A stretch of 64,000 nucleotides of DNA from Sclerodactyla briareus (GCA_026419785.1 JAODTK010001910.1:62001-126000), one strand, 5' to 3'; counted from the stretch's first letter, positions 46,334 through 57,222 are shown. Translations and numbers: made by a program. The notes: generated by a model from the letters alone, not told the origin.

Positions 46334-47109
46334 TAATTCAGATATCAAACTTACCCATAGTTGGACCCTGCACCAGATAGCACAGCGGCCACTGGCGGTG
46401 GCCCGTGCCAACACGGTGGACAGTGGACATGGTGGTAGACGATGGCGGGACAGATCTCGTGAAGACTACTCAGCGAGGTTCCATCCGTGGCCGTGGAGGG
46501 TAGCCATACCCAAGCTCGTTGCGAGCGTGCGGGCAGCCCCGGCATGTGCCGACGCTAGCCGGACCAGTCACACAAAGCCCTGGATAGGTGCCGTGTCTTC
46601 TGAAGAGCCGTACCGGTCCGGAGAGAGCCGGTGACGGGTTCTGGGAAACGGGAGAGCCGACCCGCAGCCTCGCCAAGAGCTGATTTCCAGGATCCGGATG
46701 GCCGGGAAGGACGGACGCGGCTCGGAGAGCCGGAAGGGGAGTCGGTCAACGGGTCTGTGGGGGGCCAGTCCGAGGCTCCGGAGAGCCGATCCACTCGGAG
46801 TCGTTCAACAGGGGGAGGAGCTGATCTGTTAAGCGACTATGGTGTAACGTACCCCCCACGAATCAGGCGAATTGCCGAAGAGCCAGCCGCGGCTAGGGAT
46901 AGCGGGAAACCCGACCCGCGACTCATAGCGCCGGGTGGGGGATTCGGGAAAGACCGGCAGGAGTCGGGCCAGGGCCGATCATACTCCGAAAGAATAGCAT
47001 GGGAGGCTGGAAGCCGATCCACGGCGGGCGATCTGATCAGGTCCGGAGTATTCGGCCCATGGCTCTGGGGCGCCGATCAGGGGTCGCAGCTTCGGCCCGC
47101 CGCTTCGGA

Positions 47110-48100
47110 GAGACGATCAGGAGGACTGGAAGAGTCGCCCACGGCGGGAAGAGTCGATCCGGGAGGCCGAAAAAGAGCGGCCCCACGGCTCCGGAGAGCG
47201 CGGGGAGCCGACTCCCTGGGCTCGGGAGAGCGTCTTTGAAGCCGATTAAGGAGGTCCGGAAAAGAGTTAAGCCACGGCTCCGGAGGAGAGAGCCAGGAGA
47301 CCCCCTCCCTCGGTCTGAGAAGCCGTCGTCGGAGAGCGATTTTAGGAGGTCGGAAGAGTCGGTCCACGGCTCCGGAGAGAGCCGGGAGGGGAAGAGCGAC
47401 TCCCCGGCCGTGAGAGCGAATAGGAGGTCCGGAAGAGTCGGTCCAGGGCTCCGGAGAGCCAGGGGGGAAGGCCGACTCCCTCGGCTCGTGAAAGCCGTCT
47501 CGGAGAGAGCCGATAAGGAGGTCCGGAAGAGCGGCCACGGTCCGGAGAGCCGGGAGCGCCGACTCTCTCAGTCGGGAGAGCGGGATAGAAGAGGCCGGAA
47601 TTAGGAGGTCCAGAAGAGTTGGCCCACGGCTACGGAGAGCCGGGAGAGCCGAACCCCTCGGCTCGTGAGAGCCGTCTGGGAGCGATAGGCAGGAGGTCCG
47701 GAAGAGTCGGCCACGGCTCCCGGATTTTGGGAGAGCCGGGAGGGCCGGCTCCCTCGGCTCGGGAGGTCCGTCTCGGAGGAGGCCGAAGGATAGGAGGTCC
47801 GGAGAAGAGTTAGCCCACGCTCCGGAGAGCCGGGAGAGCCGACTTCCATAAGCTCGTGAGAGCCGTCTCGGAGACCGATAAGGAGGTCCGGAAGAGTCGC
47901 CCACAGCCGGAGAGCCGGAAAAAACCGACCCATCGCGGAAAAGAGACGAATAGGAGGGCCGGACGAGTCGGCCCACGGTTCTGGAGAGTCGGGATAGCCG
48001 CTCTCGGAGGGCAGGAAGAGGGCTCTTGAGCAAGGGACGATCTTGCCTCGCCCAGAGCGGAACGAGTCGGCCCGCAGCTTCTGGAGAGCCGGGATGGCGA
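47110..48100. repeat. ~88-bp GC-rich minisatellite, nine or more units
   Basis: The word AGGAGGTCCGGAAGAG recurs at about 47249, 47343, 47421, 47515, 47602, 47691, 47792, 47881 and 47952 (spacing 71-101 bp). Each is followed by 'tcggcccacggctccggaga', 'gccgggagagccgactccct' and 'cggctcgtgagagccgtctc'. More diverged units extend left to about 46690. Both strands are open for long distances because the unit lacks TA-containing stop words in most frames. Unit-to-unit indels shift the frame, so it is read as noncoding tandem DNA. Confidence 0.75.
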
Positions 48101-48829
48101 TCAAGGTTCAGGCGGAGCGTAGGAGGGCGGAAGTCGGTCCAGGGCTCTGGATGGCCTGGACAGCGACCACAGCTCAGCGGAAGAGGTGGTCGCGGCCGTG
48201 GAAGAGCGGACGCGGCTTTGGGTGACTGCAGCGTCCCTGGCCAATCCTGGATAGGGGGAGCTCGACCATGGTTCGGAAGGGGCCAGGGAAGACGGTTCAC
48301 GGCTCCGGAGAGCGATCTCCGACTCTGGCGGAGCCGGCTCGGCTCAGAGAAGGGGCTCGATGAGCCAGGCCAAGGCTGGGAGCCCAACGGCCAGGGGGGG
48401 GGGGCCTGAACGGCCAGTTCGGTCGTGGGCCCGGCTGGAGAGCACGGCGGCGGCTCCGGGTTTTTGTCCGTAGGTAATGAGCGGGTTGGGTCGTGCGAGG
48501 TGTCGGTACGGGCTGGTGGAGCGGATGCTTTCGCCACTTGGGCTGTGCTGGCGACCTGGTCCAGTGTAGGGAAGCTTGGCGTTCGGCGTAGACTACGGGG
48601 TAGAGCTGATTCTTCTCGTTGCTCAGTCAAGCGCCGCCTGAGCCTGTCGTTGACTGTCGTTTTGTCCCCAGTAGTCCGGGCAGAGGCTCCCATTGGCGAT
48701 CCGCTGGTCGCGAGGTAGAGACGTCAAGGCCCCGGCGGCATAGTCAATTGGAAACCGTCCCCTGAGGGCGGAGGGGGAAGCAGGAGAAGTTATCGTTCTG
48801 AAGGGACACAGAAGGCGTTCTTAAGATGA

Positions 48830-49400
48830 CGTAGTTAGCCTGGCCCTCAGCACACGGTAACCATTTTGCAGGACTTTCGGTCGAAGAAACCAAATTGATG
48901 GGGCGAAGTGCCGGTCGGCGTCATAACGATGCTTCATGACGCCTTCTTTAGTCAAGGTGGTGGTATTCGCAGCTAAGCAGATAATCTCCGCGGTACGGCT
49001 CAGTGGGGTACTGGAGTATCTTAGGAGTAGTAACCTGGCGGAGGCCGCCTGCTTGCCCAACCACGAACCCCAAACTTCTGTGGGGTGCGGTCGGCTGCCC
49101 TTCTTACTTAAAGGGATGGAGCAGGGGTGCTCAGAGGCTCCTGAAACCGATAATTCTCGCCGGATGGGGGTAACCCCCTCGGGAGTGTTTCTCCGTACCG
49201 AGTCTCACCGAGGGCCGTCTACGACGCGGGAGGACGGAAGTAGTAGAAGGGCCTGCGACGGCAACGGCCCTGCTGCATCTGGTATCTTCCCTGGAGAAAA
49301 GCTGAAGGAAGGATGAGAGTGGTCCAAGGAGAGGCCATGCTGCTTCTGGTCGTGGAAGCTCCTGAAGAAGTTTCACACCGATTTCCAGTCATTAAGCTCC
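48830..49400 (-). pseudogene. Possible remnant of element-encoded protein, unassigned
   Basis: Minus-strand frames 49376-49131 and 49060-48821 follow one another with a frameshift. They encode helical-looking segments such as 'KQAASARLLLLRYSS' and 'TAEIICLAANTTTLTKEG' and a basic stretch 'GRCRRRPFYYFRPP' in a third frame. Position between the RS-rich frame and the minisatellite, on the same strand, suggests the continuation of one decayed gag-like gene. No domain can be named. Confidence 0.25.
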
Positions 49401-49539
49401 CCTGTGAAGGTGGACTTTGGATGGGCCTGTCGATCCCCCAACAACGTCGGTGTTGCTCTAAAAATCGAGTCCTGCAGCCTAGAGCAGGGTAACCCCGCCA
49501 GTGGACGCCCGTGACGGCATGACGGTCGGGACCACCGGG

Positions 49540-49760
49540 CGGGGGGAGGCCTCTGGGTTGTTACGGCAGCCGCACCGGAACCGGTTCGTTCGGCTCCCTC
49601 CGCCGTGAGAGTGGCCTCCGGTTCGACGGGAGATTACGGAAAAAGCCGCCGAACTGCCGATCGGACTACGATCGGCACCCTACCGCGCCGGGAGAGCCTC
49701 CGGCCCGGACGGAGTGTTCACGGCACTGCGCCGGGCCGGCTGAGTCGGCGGCCGGCTCTT
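49540..49760 (+). repeat. Diverged copies of the ~92-bp repeat
   Basis: 'ttacggcagccgcaccgga', 'cggctccctccgccgtgaga', 'gcctccggttcgacggg' and again 'gcgccgggagagcctccggc', 'ccggacggagtgttcacggc' match the word order of the ~92-bp units at 50257-50625. They are separated from them by the RS-rich coding-like segment. Confidence 0.55.
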
Positions 49761-49769
49761 GGTCCGTAT

Positions 49770-50224
49770 CCGGCGCCCCAATGTTCGACTGTTCCCGCGG
49801 TGGAGAAGAATCGCTATCCGAGCTGTAGGACGAGGAGGACCTACGACGACGACGACCTTTATGGTCCTTGCGTCTACTGTGTTTTCCCCGGTGAGACCTG
49901 CGGCTCCCTTCGCCTGTTCGAGGGACGTGAACGGTCCGAGGAAGAAGAGGGAGAAAGGTCCTGTACCACCGGTGTAGGGAACTCTAGGTCTTGGGCCGCT
50001 TCCAACTCGCTAGGGCCGACGTCAGAAGGGCTGCCGGCGATCCCCGACGGACCTGTGATACCGCCTGGGTCCCGTGGTGGTGGAAGCAACCCCATGGACC
50101 GTGGTGCCAGGCCGGCAATTGGGTCTAAACGACCCCCGCGGCGGCCGGTTGTCGGTCCGTATCCAGCGGCCAGACCAGGCCGTTTCCGGCTGGTCGATGG
50201 GCCCGCCGGCCCGGATTGGTGCAC
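49770..50224 (-). CDS. Arg/Ser-rich gag-like reading frame of the GC-rich element
   Basis: From 50224 the minus strand is open for 116 codons (to 49874): Gly/Pro-rich, then 'LEAAQDLEFPTPVVQDLSPS' and 'SSSSDRSRPSNRRREP'. An overlapping frame then gives a strongly basic and serine/aspartate-rich run at 49910-49811: 'GSRRSHRGKHSRRKDHKG', 'RRRRRSSSSYSSDSDS'. The switch of frame between the two parts is most easily a one-base indel near 49905. Known: basic-plus-Ser/Asp runs like this occur in RS-domain proteins and in the N-terminal gag-like proteins of DIRS and other retroelements. Inference: this is the element's structural protein, with nucleic-acid binding. No zinc knuckle or enzyme is seen and the gene looks broken. 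Confidence 0.35.
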
Positions 50225-50256
50225 GGCAACGCACCGACCATGACGGGCGGGTTCCG

Positions 50257-50625
50257 CAGTCCAACCGAGCTCACCCCGGCGGACCAGGTTGAGTCGGCTC
50301 CCTCCATGCCGGGGGGGGCCCTGGGCCAGTTGACGGGGCGGGTTACCGCCAGTCCAACGGGCTCACCCGGCCTCCGGATCGGTTGGGTCAGCTCCCTCCC
50401 GCCGGGAGGGGCCCCCGGCCCGTGAAGAGTTGCGGCGTTACCGCAGTCCAACCGAGCTCACCCCGGCGGACCCGGTTGGGTCGGCTCCCCGCGCCGGGAG
50501 GGGCCCCCAGGCCCGTGACGGGCGGGTAACCCCAGTCCAACCGAGGATCACCCCGGCCGGCCCTGGTGGGGTCGGCTCCCTCCACGCCGGGGAGGGCCCC
50601 GGCCCTGGACGGGGGTGTTACGGCA
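50257..50625 (+). repeat. ~92-bp GC-rich tandem repeat, four units
   Basis: CAGTCCAACCGAGCTCACCC starts at 50257, 50350 (variant), 50444 and 50533, a spacing of 93, 94 and 89 bp. Each unit continues 'ggttgggtcggctccctcc', 'cgccgggaggggcccccggc', 'ccgtgacgggcgggttaccg'. The unit sequence is unrelated to the ~88-bp minisatellite of 47-48 kb. Confidence 0.8.
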
Positions 50626-51030
50626 CCGAGCCGGAACTGGGCACCGTCAAAGTCGGTGTGAGCGACAGCCGAATCGCGGGCTCTTTTAGTATCACCCGGC
50701 CCAAGTCCTGGGACCGGGATGATCCAGAGCTCCATGCCGGGGAAGCCGGCTCCATCCGGGCTAACACACCCTGCCCCCGAGGGGGGCTGAGCTCGAGTCT
50801 TCTTGGTACGACCCTCTACCCTTCTTCCTCCCAGGGGTCTTCTCGAGGACCGAAGACGGCTGTGACATCCCTTCTCTGCGACGATCCTGCCTTCTTCACT
50901 TCCCGACGCCGTGAGGTCCGAACGGGGGCTTACGGGCCTCGGCGCACAAGACCATAACCCGCTTACTCTCGAGTCTGGCCAGCAGCGGGGACAACTTGAG
51001 AGCTACAAACGCCATTTATCCATACTGCAG

Positions 51031-51440
51031 AGAAAGGCTCGCTGAGGAAGTCTTTACCTCCATGAACCCTAGTTCACGGACATAAAAATCAATACAAGGC
51101 ATCGTAGCATACATCGACACAACGACGAAACCAAGGTACAAGCGTCCACTTTCTCCAACTAGAGGAAGGGCGCTGCGAGTCTCTACGTATGAACCCCCGC
51201 TCATGGAAATAGAGTCAATACATGGTAAGTGCAACTACAGGACACATTGAATATAGCGGCGATCAAAAGTGGAGCCATCCCTTGCTCCATAATGGGAGAA
51301 GTGGCAAAGTGGTACGCATAAGTCTTATCAACATTGACGATAGGAGATGGAACGGCCCACTTCTCCTACCTGGGAAAGGGGCCGCTGAGGAGGGGGTCTC
51401 TATTACCACGAACCCTCACCCACGGGCATAAAGCCAATAA
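51031..51440 (+). repeat. Subterminal direct repeats, three diverged copies
   Basis: Copies start near 51031, 51172 and 51374. They share 'ga.agg..cgctgaggag', 'gtctctattaccacgaacc', 'ctcacggacataaagccaat'. The second and third copies also share an upstream 'ccacttctcctac' type word. Confidence 0.6.
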
Positions 51441-51485
51441 TAATATATATCAACGTTCCACCACACCATGGAACACATGCGGTAA

Positions 51486-51640
51486 CACATTAAAATATTG
51501 CCGAAGTACAGGCTCACATCCGAAGGCAACGAGCCGATAATAATGCAAAGCCCCATCCACGAAACAGTGAAAAACATGGGCAGTTAAAATTACAGCTAAA
51601 TACGGCTCGCACGCAATGGCAACGACCCGACATTCATACA
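51486..51640 (+). repeat. Second set of subterminal direct repeats, two copies ~97 bp apart
   Basis: 'acattaaaatattgccgaag', 'tacaggctcacatccgaagg', 'caacgagccgataataatg' (51486-51555) recurs as 'agttaaaattacagctaaat', 'acggctcgcacgcaatggca', 'acgacccgacattcatac' (51582-51640). Confidence 0.55.
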
Positions 51641-52208
51641 TGAAAACCATAATACATACGGGACGAAGGCAATAATCGAGTTCCCGTTCCCCCTCTCTCA
51701 CTCGATGTACGAACTAGAAGCCCTAGCGAGGCGCGCGGGACACCCAACCCCGGGACGGGGATTGGGGAAGGAAGGTAGGAAGGGGAACCAGGGGGAAGGA
51801 GGGAGGGGAAGAAGGGCGGGCGGGCAGGCCGGGAAGCACCCGGACACAAGTCCCCAGCCCGGCGGCACGTAACACAATACGGCCCGAAGTCACACACGCA
51901 CGTGGACGGTACGCAGTTAGGAACGTGTACACGAAATACTGTGTAGGTGCAAGCTTAGGCTAAACAAAAGGACTTAGCCAACGAGATCGAGAGAGAGAAT
52001 AAGTTCCTCAAAAAACGACATAATCCGTAAAAAAATCGTTGGAATAGTGTGAAAAACGCAATGTAGACAGTTGATCCAAATGTAACACGTATGATTGGAG
52101 TCGTAAGACTAGATCTAAAGGGTGAAATTCTGGACGAATTTCAAGCCAAGATGCTCAATTGTAGACGAAACGTCTGGCAAAAGAGAGAAAGGGCGAGGGG
52201 TGGCCCCC

Positions 52209-52231
52209 AAAAAAAAAAAAAAAAAAAAAAA
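52209..52231 (+). repeat. 23-A tract just inside the right terminal repeat
   Basis: Uninterrupted run of 23 A flanked by CCCCC on both sides, next to the 52232-52311 segment that is inverted relative to 46061-46138. Confidence 0.85.
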
Positions 52232-52327
52232 CCCCCGACTTGTGTTATTGCCAGATGCTTCCACAATGGCGCGGGGGTGGGGTGCAGGGGTCCAAATAGG
52301 GGTAAGTTGAATATCTGAAATAGATCC

Positions 52328-54904
52328 AATTTCCCGTGTTGTCCATGTGTGACGTCATGCTTATTGCACAATTGGTGGTTCCCCATTCTTCTGCTTAATG
52401 GCCCAAATGTGAGGCCAATAACTTCCACATAGGAACTAGTGTTCTCAAAAAGAGTGTAGTGAGCTACACGCAGCAAAGTTGCGAGTATCGACGAGTACTC
52501 CAAGCCGTAGAACCAGTTCCACGAAATTCTATGAGATGACTATTTGCCCAGGGACTGTCACGCCGGGCTCTGCACAAACGACTAGGGTGTTGCGCGGCTA
52601 TATCGTATTGTTATGTACCAGTACTAGCAGCACCGGTACTCGCTTCTTGTACGGCGGGTCAACTGCACAGTTTCTATTACAGCTGTACTGGCTCAAATCA
52701 ACGGTATTGGGCTACCAAACACCGGATACAAATCTGAATGTATTTTTCATTAATCCAAGACGCTGCCGCGTACAAGCGCGCAGCCCCTTTTTCAATCCGC
52801 AACCTGTTGAGATGAGACTGGCCCACGTGTGTGCGAGCTGTGTACTCCATATTGCCGAATATCCTGCAGCCAGGACCTCGCAGCTTTGTGGTAACATAAT
52901 AATGAAAAGATGCAAAAGCTATATGTTGCTTGCTTCACTTGCCCGATGCTGTTGCACTAGTTTCAAGTAGCGCTGTTTGGAACACGTGGTCATCACCTAC
53001 TTTACTGTTCACTAGCATTCTGAAAATGCATTCTACTGATAATGGACCAGTGCGTTACCCAACTACCAAGTCGGCCACACCTATTGATTTGGTACAGGCA
53101 GCCGACAGCAAACCTTTTTATCGCACACAATTCATTAACATATATAAAAACGAGTTTCTAAACTGACTCTGGGATTAAGACTGAATTATTATTAAGCGAT
53201 CGTCGATCCCAATTTAGATCCGCCGCTACTGTTTTCGCGTGGGCTACAATTCTAGAATGAATTAATGTGATTTGGCAAGTGGTGGGAAAAAAAAAATAAT
53301 TAACTATAAAGGTTTAGCGCAGATTGGGGCTTTTAGGGCTGATTTTATACACTGTGGACCGGCTCAGTTTTCTAGCTGAATATCACAGTTAGGTTAGGGC
53401 CTATGGCAATTGCCACTAGGACTGTTGTTAATTTGTGCGGGGCTGGCGGGCAAACAATATTTACGGTTTTTTTATGAAAAGATGTAGTACATGTAATTCG
53501 GCCTGCATAACAGCATGACTTGTGGGCGCATGCATGTGCTGTTGGACATACGTAGTTTCATAAATCTTTGAGGTAAAGACGAGCCGTGATGCGGGCTTGC
53601 CATGTTATGCTGACGCTGTAAGCTATGTTTTATATTAGTGATTGCAGGCTCTGAGGAGTGTTTTAAGACTGGGACAGGGTTTGGGAAGGTTTGGGAAATC
53701 AATTCTTAGAGGAAATAAAGCTTTGCAAATATTAACTATCTCTGTTTTTTTTCGTGTAATCGCGAGGCATTATACTACACGCAACAACTTTTTTGCGATT
53801 ACTCTGCGAGAATCTTAGCTACTCGCTGGTGACAACACTAATAGGAACATCTTTGAGATGGGGTTTGGACCTATAGATGAAAATTTTCCATTCTTCACAA
53901 TATAACCTTCATTGTATCCAAGCCAGCGTCTTTAACATATGACATGATGAGGAGGACGCACTGGCGCATCAGGGATTTATGCCACCTGTCAGTTGTATGA
54001 CGCACCAAATATACCCGGAAACAGGGGTGAGTCAAAGGTGAGTCATTGGTGGGCTTACACAATTCCTCTACAAAATTTTGACACCCCCCCCACCGCTTCA
54101 GTCAATTAGGACTTACATTCTTTGAAAAGACCTACTGGTAGGCCAGCTTTCTCTACATGATCTAGTAAAATGTCCAGAATCCTTGTTATGTAAGACGTCC
54201 CTCTTTTAGGAGACATGTCATCCTTTTTCATGGCATGTCCTCCTTAAAATGGTATATGGTCCTGCCTTTTTTTCAATTTGGTGACTGCGAATAGATTTTA
54301 CAGTAAACAACATTGTTGTCTCATCCGGTATCCTCCATTATTCCACTCTATTTCGAATGTCCTCCTTTCTGACCACCGAAGTTCTGGTAACTCTTTTTAT
54401 GGCGATTATAGGTTATGTAATACCTTTCTCCCTACTCACCTCTCCGTATTCCCCCCTACAGCTACCTCCAAGATCCGGTATAAACCTTCAAGGAGAGAGA
54501 GAGGTGGTCACAGTGCCATTTCAAAACATGCCAGCCATAATCCAAGTGGAATGAACCACCCCAGAGGAAGCTTGTGTAATGGCGATTTAGCGAGAAGTGA
54601 CACACATGTGAGTCAATGACTCACATTTGACTGACCATGTTCAGGGTATTGAGGTGCATTATGCGTTACAGTAGCTCAATTCAACTTCACCTCCATGCAT
54701 AGTCACACACACACACTCAAATTACCACATTAGTTCAGTGAGGGAAAAAAGTCACGGTTTATTGCTAATAGGTGTCTCTCTATTTGTTTGTATGAAGAAT
54801 TTTCAAAGCACTCAATGATTTTGGGGTTCAAGAGTGATGAATGATGATTTCAGACTCAAATAGTGCCCTTCTCTCTCTTCTGACTCTTCTGAGCATATGA
54901 GCTA
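52328..54904. other. Stretch without supported genes
   Basis: A 163-codon frame at 52479-52970 has a TTG rather than ATG start, no motif and no splice context, so it is not called. A GTGAGTCAATGACTCAC near-palindrome at 54609-54625 contains both TGAGTCA and TGACTCA words. Nothing else recognised. Confidence 0.35.
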
Positions 54905-55135
54905 GAGGAAGGAGGCAGGGATTTAATGGGGGCAGAGATGTAATGAGGGCAGTGTGTAATGAGGCAGTGTGTAATGGGGGCAGGGATGTTAATGGAGGCA
55001 GACATATAATGGAGGCAGGTATATCTTTGGAGACTGGAATGTAATGCGGCAGGGATGGAATGCAGACAGGGATGTAATGGAGGTAGGGATGTAATGGGGC
55101 CAGGGATGTAATAGAGGTAGGGATGTAACCCAGAC
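54905..55135 (+). repeat. ~20-bp minisatellite (GGGATGTAATGGAGGCA)
   Basis: At least eleven units of GGGATGTAATGGAGGCA, 17-22 bp each, with frequent substitutions and indels. Minus-strand open frames of up to 148 codons (54828-55274) are translations of this array and its flanks, not genes. Confidence 0.8.
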
Positions 55136-56589
55136 CAGACAATCCAAGGCTGATGCCTGCCTTGATATTGAGTCTCAACACTGTACATGGAGGCCTCAAA
55201 GGCTGAGGCGGGCAGAGGCTACAAAATTGGACAGAGGTAAACATAAACACCCTAAACACCCGCCACCCCCACATGGACTGTTTAATAATTCTGGCAGTCT
55301 ATAAATCCACTTACCTGTGGTTTGGGGGCATAGGATAGGCACAATTAGTACCACCTTGCCCATCAATAAGGTAATGGCATACCCACTCATGGGTTTCCTC
55401 AATTGTTTTCAGCCACACAAAACAATGATTCCTTACTGCTTACAACTCCTCCACCCCACCGCCACCCGCTTTGGATATCCCAACAATTCCAAAATTGAAC
55501 AGAGGGGACAGGTAACCATCCTAATATGAAGATGACAAAGATATTCTGGGTTGTAAAATGGCATGACTGCAACAGAGAATACTTCGAAAGTTTCTTTTGG
55601 AGATACAATTCCCAAATGACAGCAAAAAGTAAATGGGAACATATCCCTGCAGGTTTGTTATAATAGGGTAACTTCCCCATTTGAAATCCTCATGCTCTTG
55701 AGTCTGGCAAAAATAAGAATAGCAACCTGGTGGCTACAGGTTGGTGCATGGTCCATGGAGCGAGTTGAATATGTGAGTAGATCAAATGAGCTCTGGTGAC
55801 AGGGAGGTGGGGGAGGGGTGCTGTGTCTATTTCTTAAGACAAGCAGAGGAGCGAATGGACTAATCTTCTCGTTTATCTATCGGAGGGTGCCACTTTATTT
55901 TCCTTACTCCTTTTCTTGTATGACATGACCGAAAGTGAATCTATGTGCTCAGTCACACACATTCAGCCACTACCGGACTGAGCTGACTTAACAGTGTGCA
56001 TGTATAGACTGGATAGATAATCTCCACAGCCAAAAAATGTTGTTCTGCTTGATTGCTTACCCGTTTGCCAGATCTCTCATACTAGAGAGCAAGGGCACAA
56101 TGTCTGTTGAACGTTGGGTGGTCTAAAGTAGTCAAGAGCAATGTTTCATGTGGGCTTAAGGACTATGTAAGGAGACCCTCATGAAAGTCCCCCAACCATT
56201 CCCCATTGTCGACCCTGAATGAAGCGACACAATAGGAAGAGGGAGAAAGCCCCGCAAACTTATAGGCATTCACACGTGTCATTTGCTTACAGAACACATA
56301 CTGCTCTTTATGCTTGAACCCCCAACTTTCAACAATAATGAGAATATTATACACAATTCCTAAAATGCCATAATCAGTTAAGACTGCTATTAAGGCGCTT
56401 CACAGACAGCAAAACCAGATTTGCAGGCTCACCGGGCTGTGGTGGACTTTTGTCAAGGAGTACCTGAAGACCCGCACAGGTCTTACCTGGTTTAGTGATC
56501 TACCAGAGGATGAATGACAGCTTAGGGATGGCTGGCTGCGAGAAGTGTCCTTTCCAGGGGTGATCTTAGTGAGTTACGCAACAGGCAAA
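55136..56589. other. Stretch without supported genes
   Basis: Opposing frames at 55317-55680 overlap on both strands without motifs. Nothing else recognised. Confidence 0.35.
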
Positions 56590-56715
56590 ACAAGAATGGT
56601 GTCGCCACAAGGTGTCAATTATGCATGGAGTTGGGGACGGTGTTGCAAAAGCAGCTTGATAAAATGGAGTTACTAGGGGCAACTGTTAATAAGATGAGCT
56701 TAAGAAGGAGTGGGG
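56590..56715 (+). repeat. Second copy of the 30.25-30.37 kb repeat
   Basis: 'ggtgtcgccacaaggtgtca', 'attatgcatggagttgggga', 'gataaaatggagttactagg', 'caactgttaataagatgagc', 'ttaagaa' parallels 30253-30366 in order and strand. Only this arm is present; no inverted partner was found nearby. Confidence 0.6.
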
Positions 56716-56873
56716 AGTGCGTGAATAATCGATTCTATGGTATTAAATTGGTTTTACGAACATGAGAGAATGTTGGGAGAATAGTTACCTGACTAAAGTA
56801 CATCGTGACTGGTACACTTCACAAGTGAATACCTTCAGCCTCATACCATCAGCTGAGGGCAGTGTCGTAACTT

Positions 56874-56886
56874 GGGGGGGGGGGGG
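56874..56886 (+). repeat. Poly-G tract (13 G)
   Basis: Thirteen G followed by AAGAAGTGG. The neighbouring 56990-57080 segment ('ggtcacccggcag', 'cagcaaagcatgagtattta') recurs in diverged form at 62805-62900, a low-copy dispersed repeat. Confidence 0.8.
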
Positions 56887-57123
56887 AAGAAGTGGATCTC
56901 TAACAAATCTGAAGCAATTCTACTATGATTTCTGGCTCGGACATTGGGAAAATTTCATTTTGTTTGCCCAGAGACTATAACCTTGACCTTTGAGTGGTCA
57001 AAGGTCACCCGGCAGTCAATAAATATGTCCAACTTGTCAACATTCAGCAAAGCATGAGTATTTAAGGGACAGAAAAATGCAATTTGCATCAAGATCCATG
57101 TAAGCATGAACATTGCAAATGTT

Positions 57124-57124
<1 letters not shown>

Positions 57125-57173
<49 letters not shown>

Positions 57174-57185
57174 TAGATAGATAGA

Positions 57186-57222
<37 letters not shown>
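57125..57222 (+). repeat. Compound microsatellite (CAGA)n(GATA)n
   Basis: About 12 CAGA units (57125-57171) pass directly into about 12 GATA units (57172-57222), with one short interruption (GAATA) near 57184. Confidence 0.95.

Larger units (their letters stand above)
46329..52327 (-). mobile_element. ~6-kb GC-rich element bounded by terminal inverted repeats, family unknown
   Basis: The left end (46329-46374) reads 'gaatctaattcagatatcaa', 'acttacccatagttggaccc', 'tgcacc'. The reverse complement of the right end (52327-52281) reads 'ggatctatttcagatattca', 'acttacccctatttggaccc', 'ctgcacc'. About 40 of 46 positions agree. Between them base composition jumps to well above 60% GC (46.4-51.0 kb) and falls again near the right end. 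The interior holds an ~88-bp minisatellite, an Arg/Ser-rich gag-like frame on the minus strand, a ~92-bp tandem repeat and two sets of subterminal direct repeats. No DDE transposase, reverse transcriptase, tyrosine recombinase or polymerase motif could be read. A DIRS-like retroelement (inverted termini, RS-rich gag) or a large DNA transposon are both possible. The strand given is that of the best reading frame. Confidence 0.6.

Noticed and set aside
46631..47604. Two ~200-codon plus-strand Arg/Gly/Ser-rich frames
   Set aside because: Same GC-rich minisatellite; composition artefact.
47077..48693. 538-codon minus-strand open frame
   Set aside because: Translates a tandem repeat whose units change frame; the plus strand is open over the same region; no domain.
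52479..52970. 163-codon plus-strand frame
   Set aside because: Starts with TTG, no ATG early, no motif, no splice signals assessed as convincing.
54828..55274. 148-codon minus-strand frame
   Set aside because: Covers the ~20-bp minisatellite, giving a repetitive Pro/Leu/Ile peptide.
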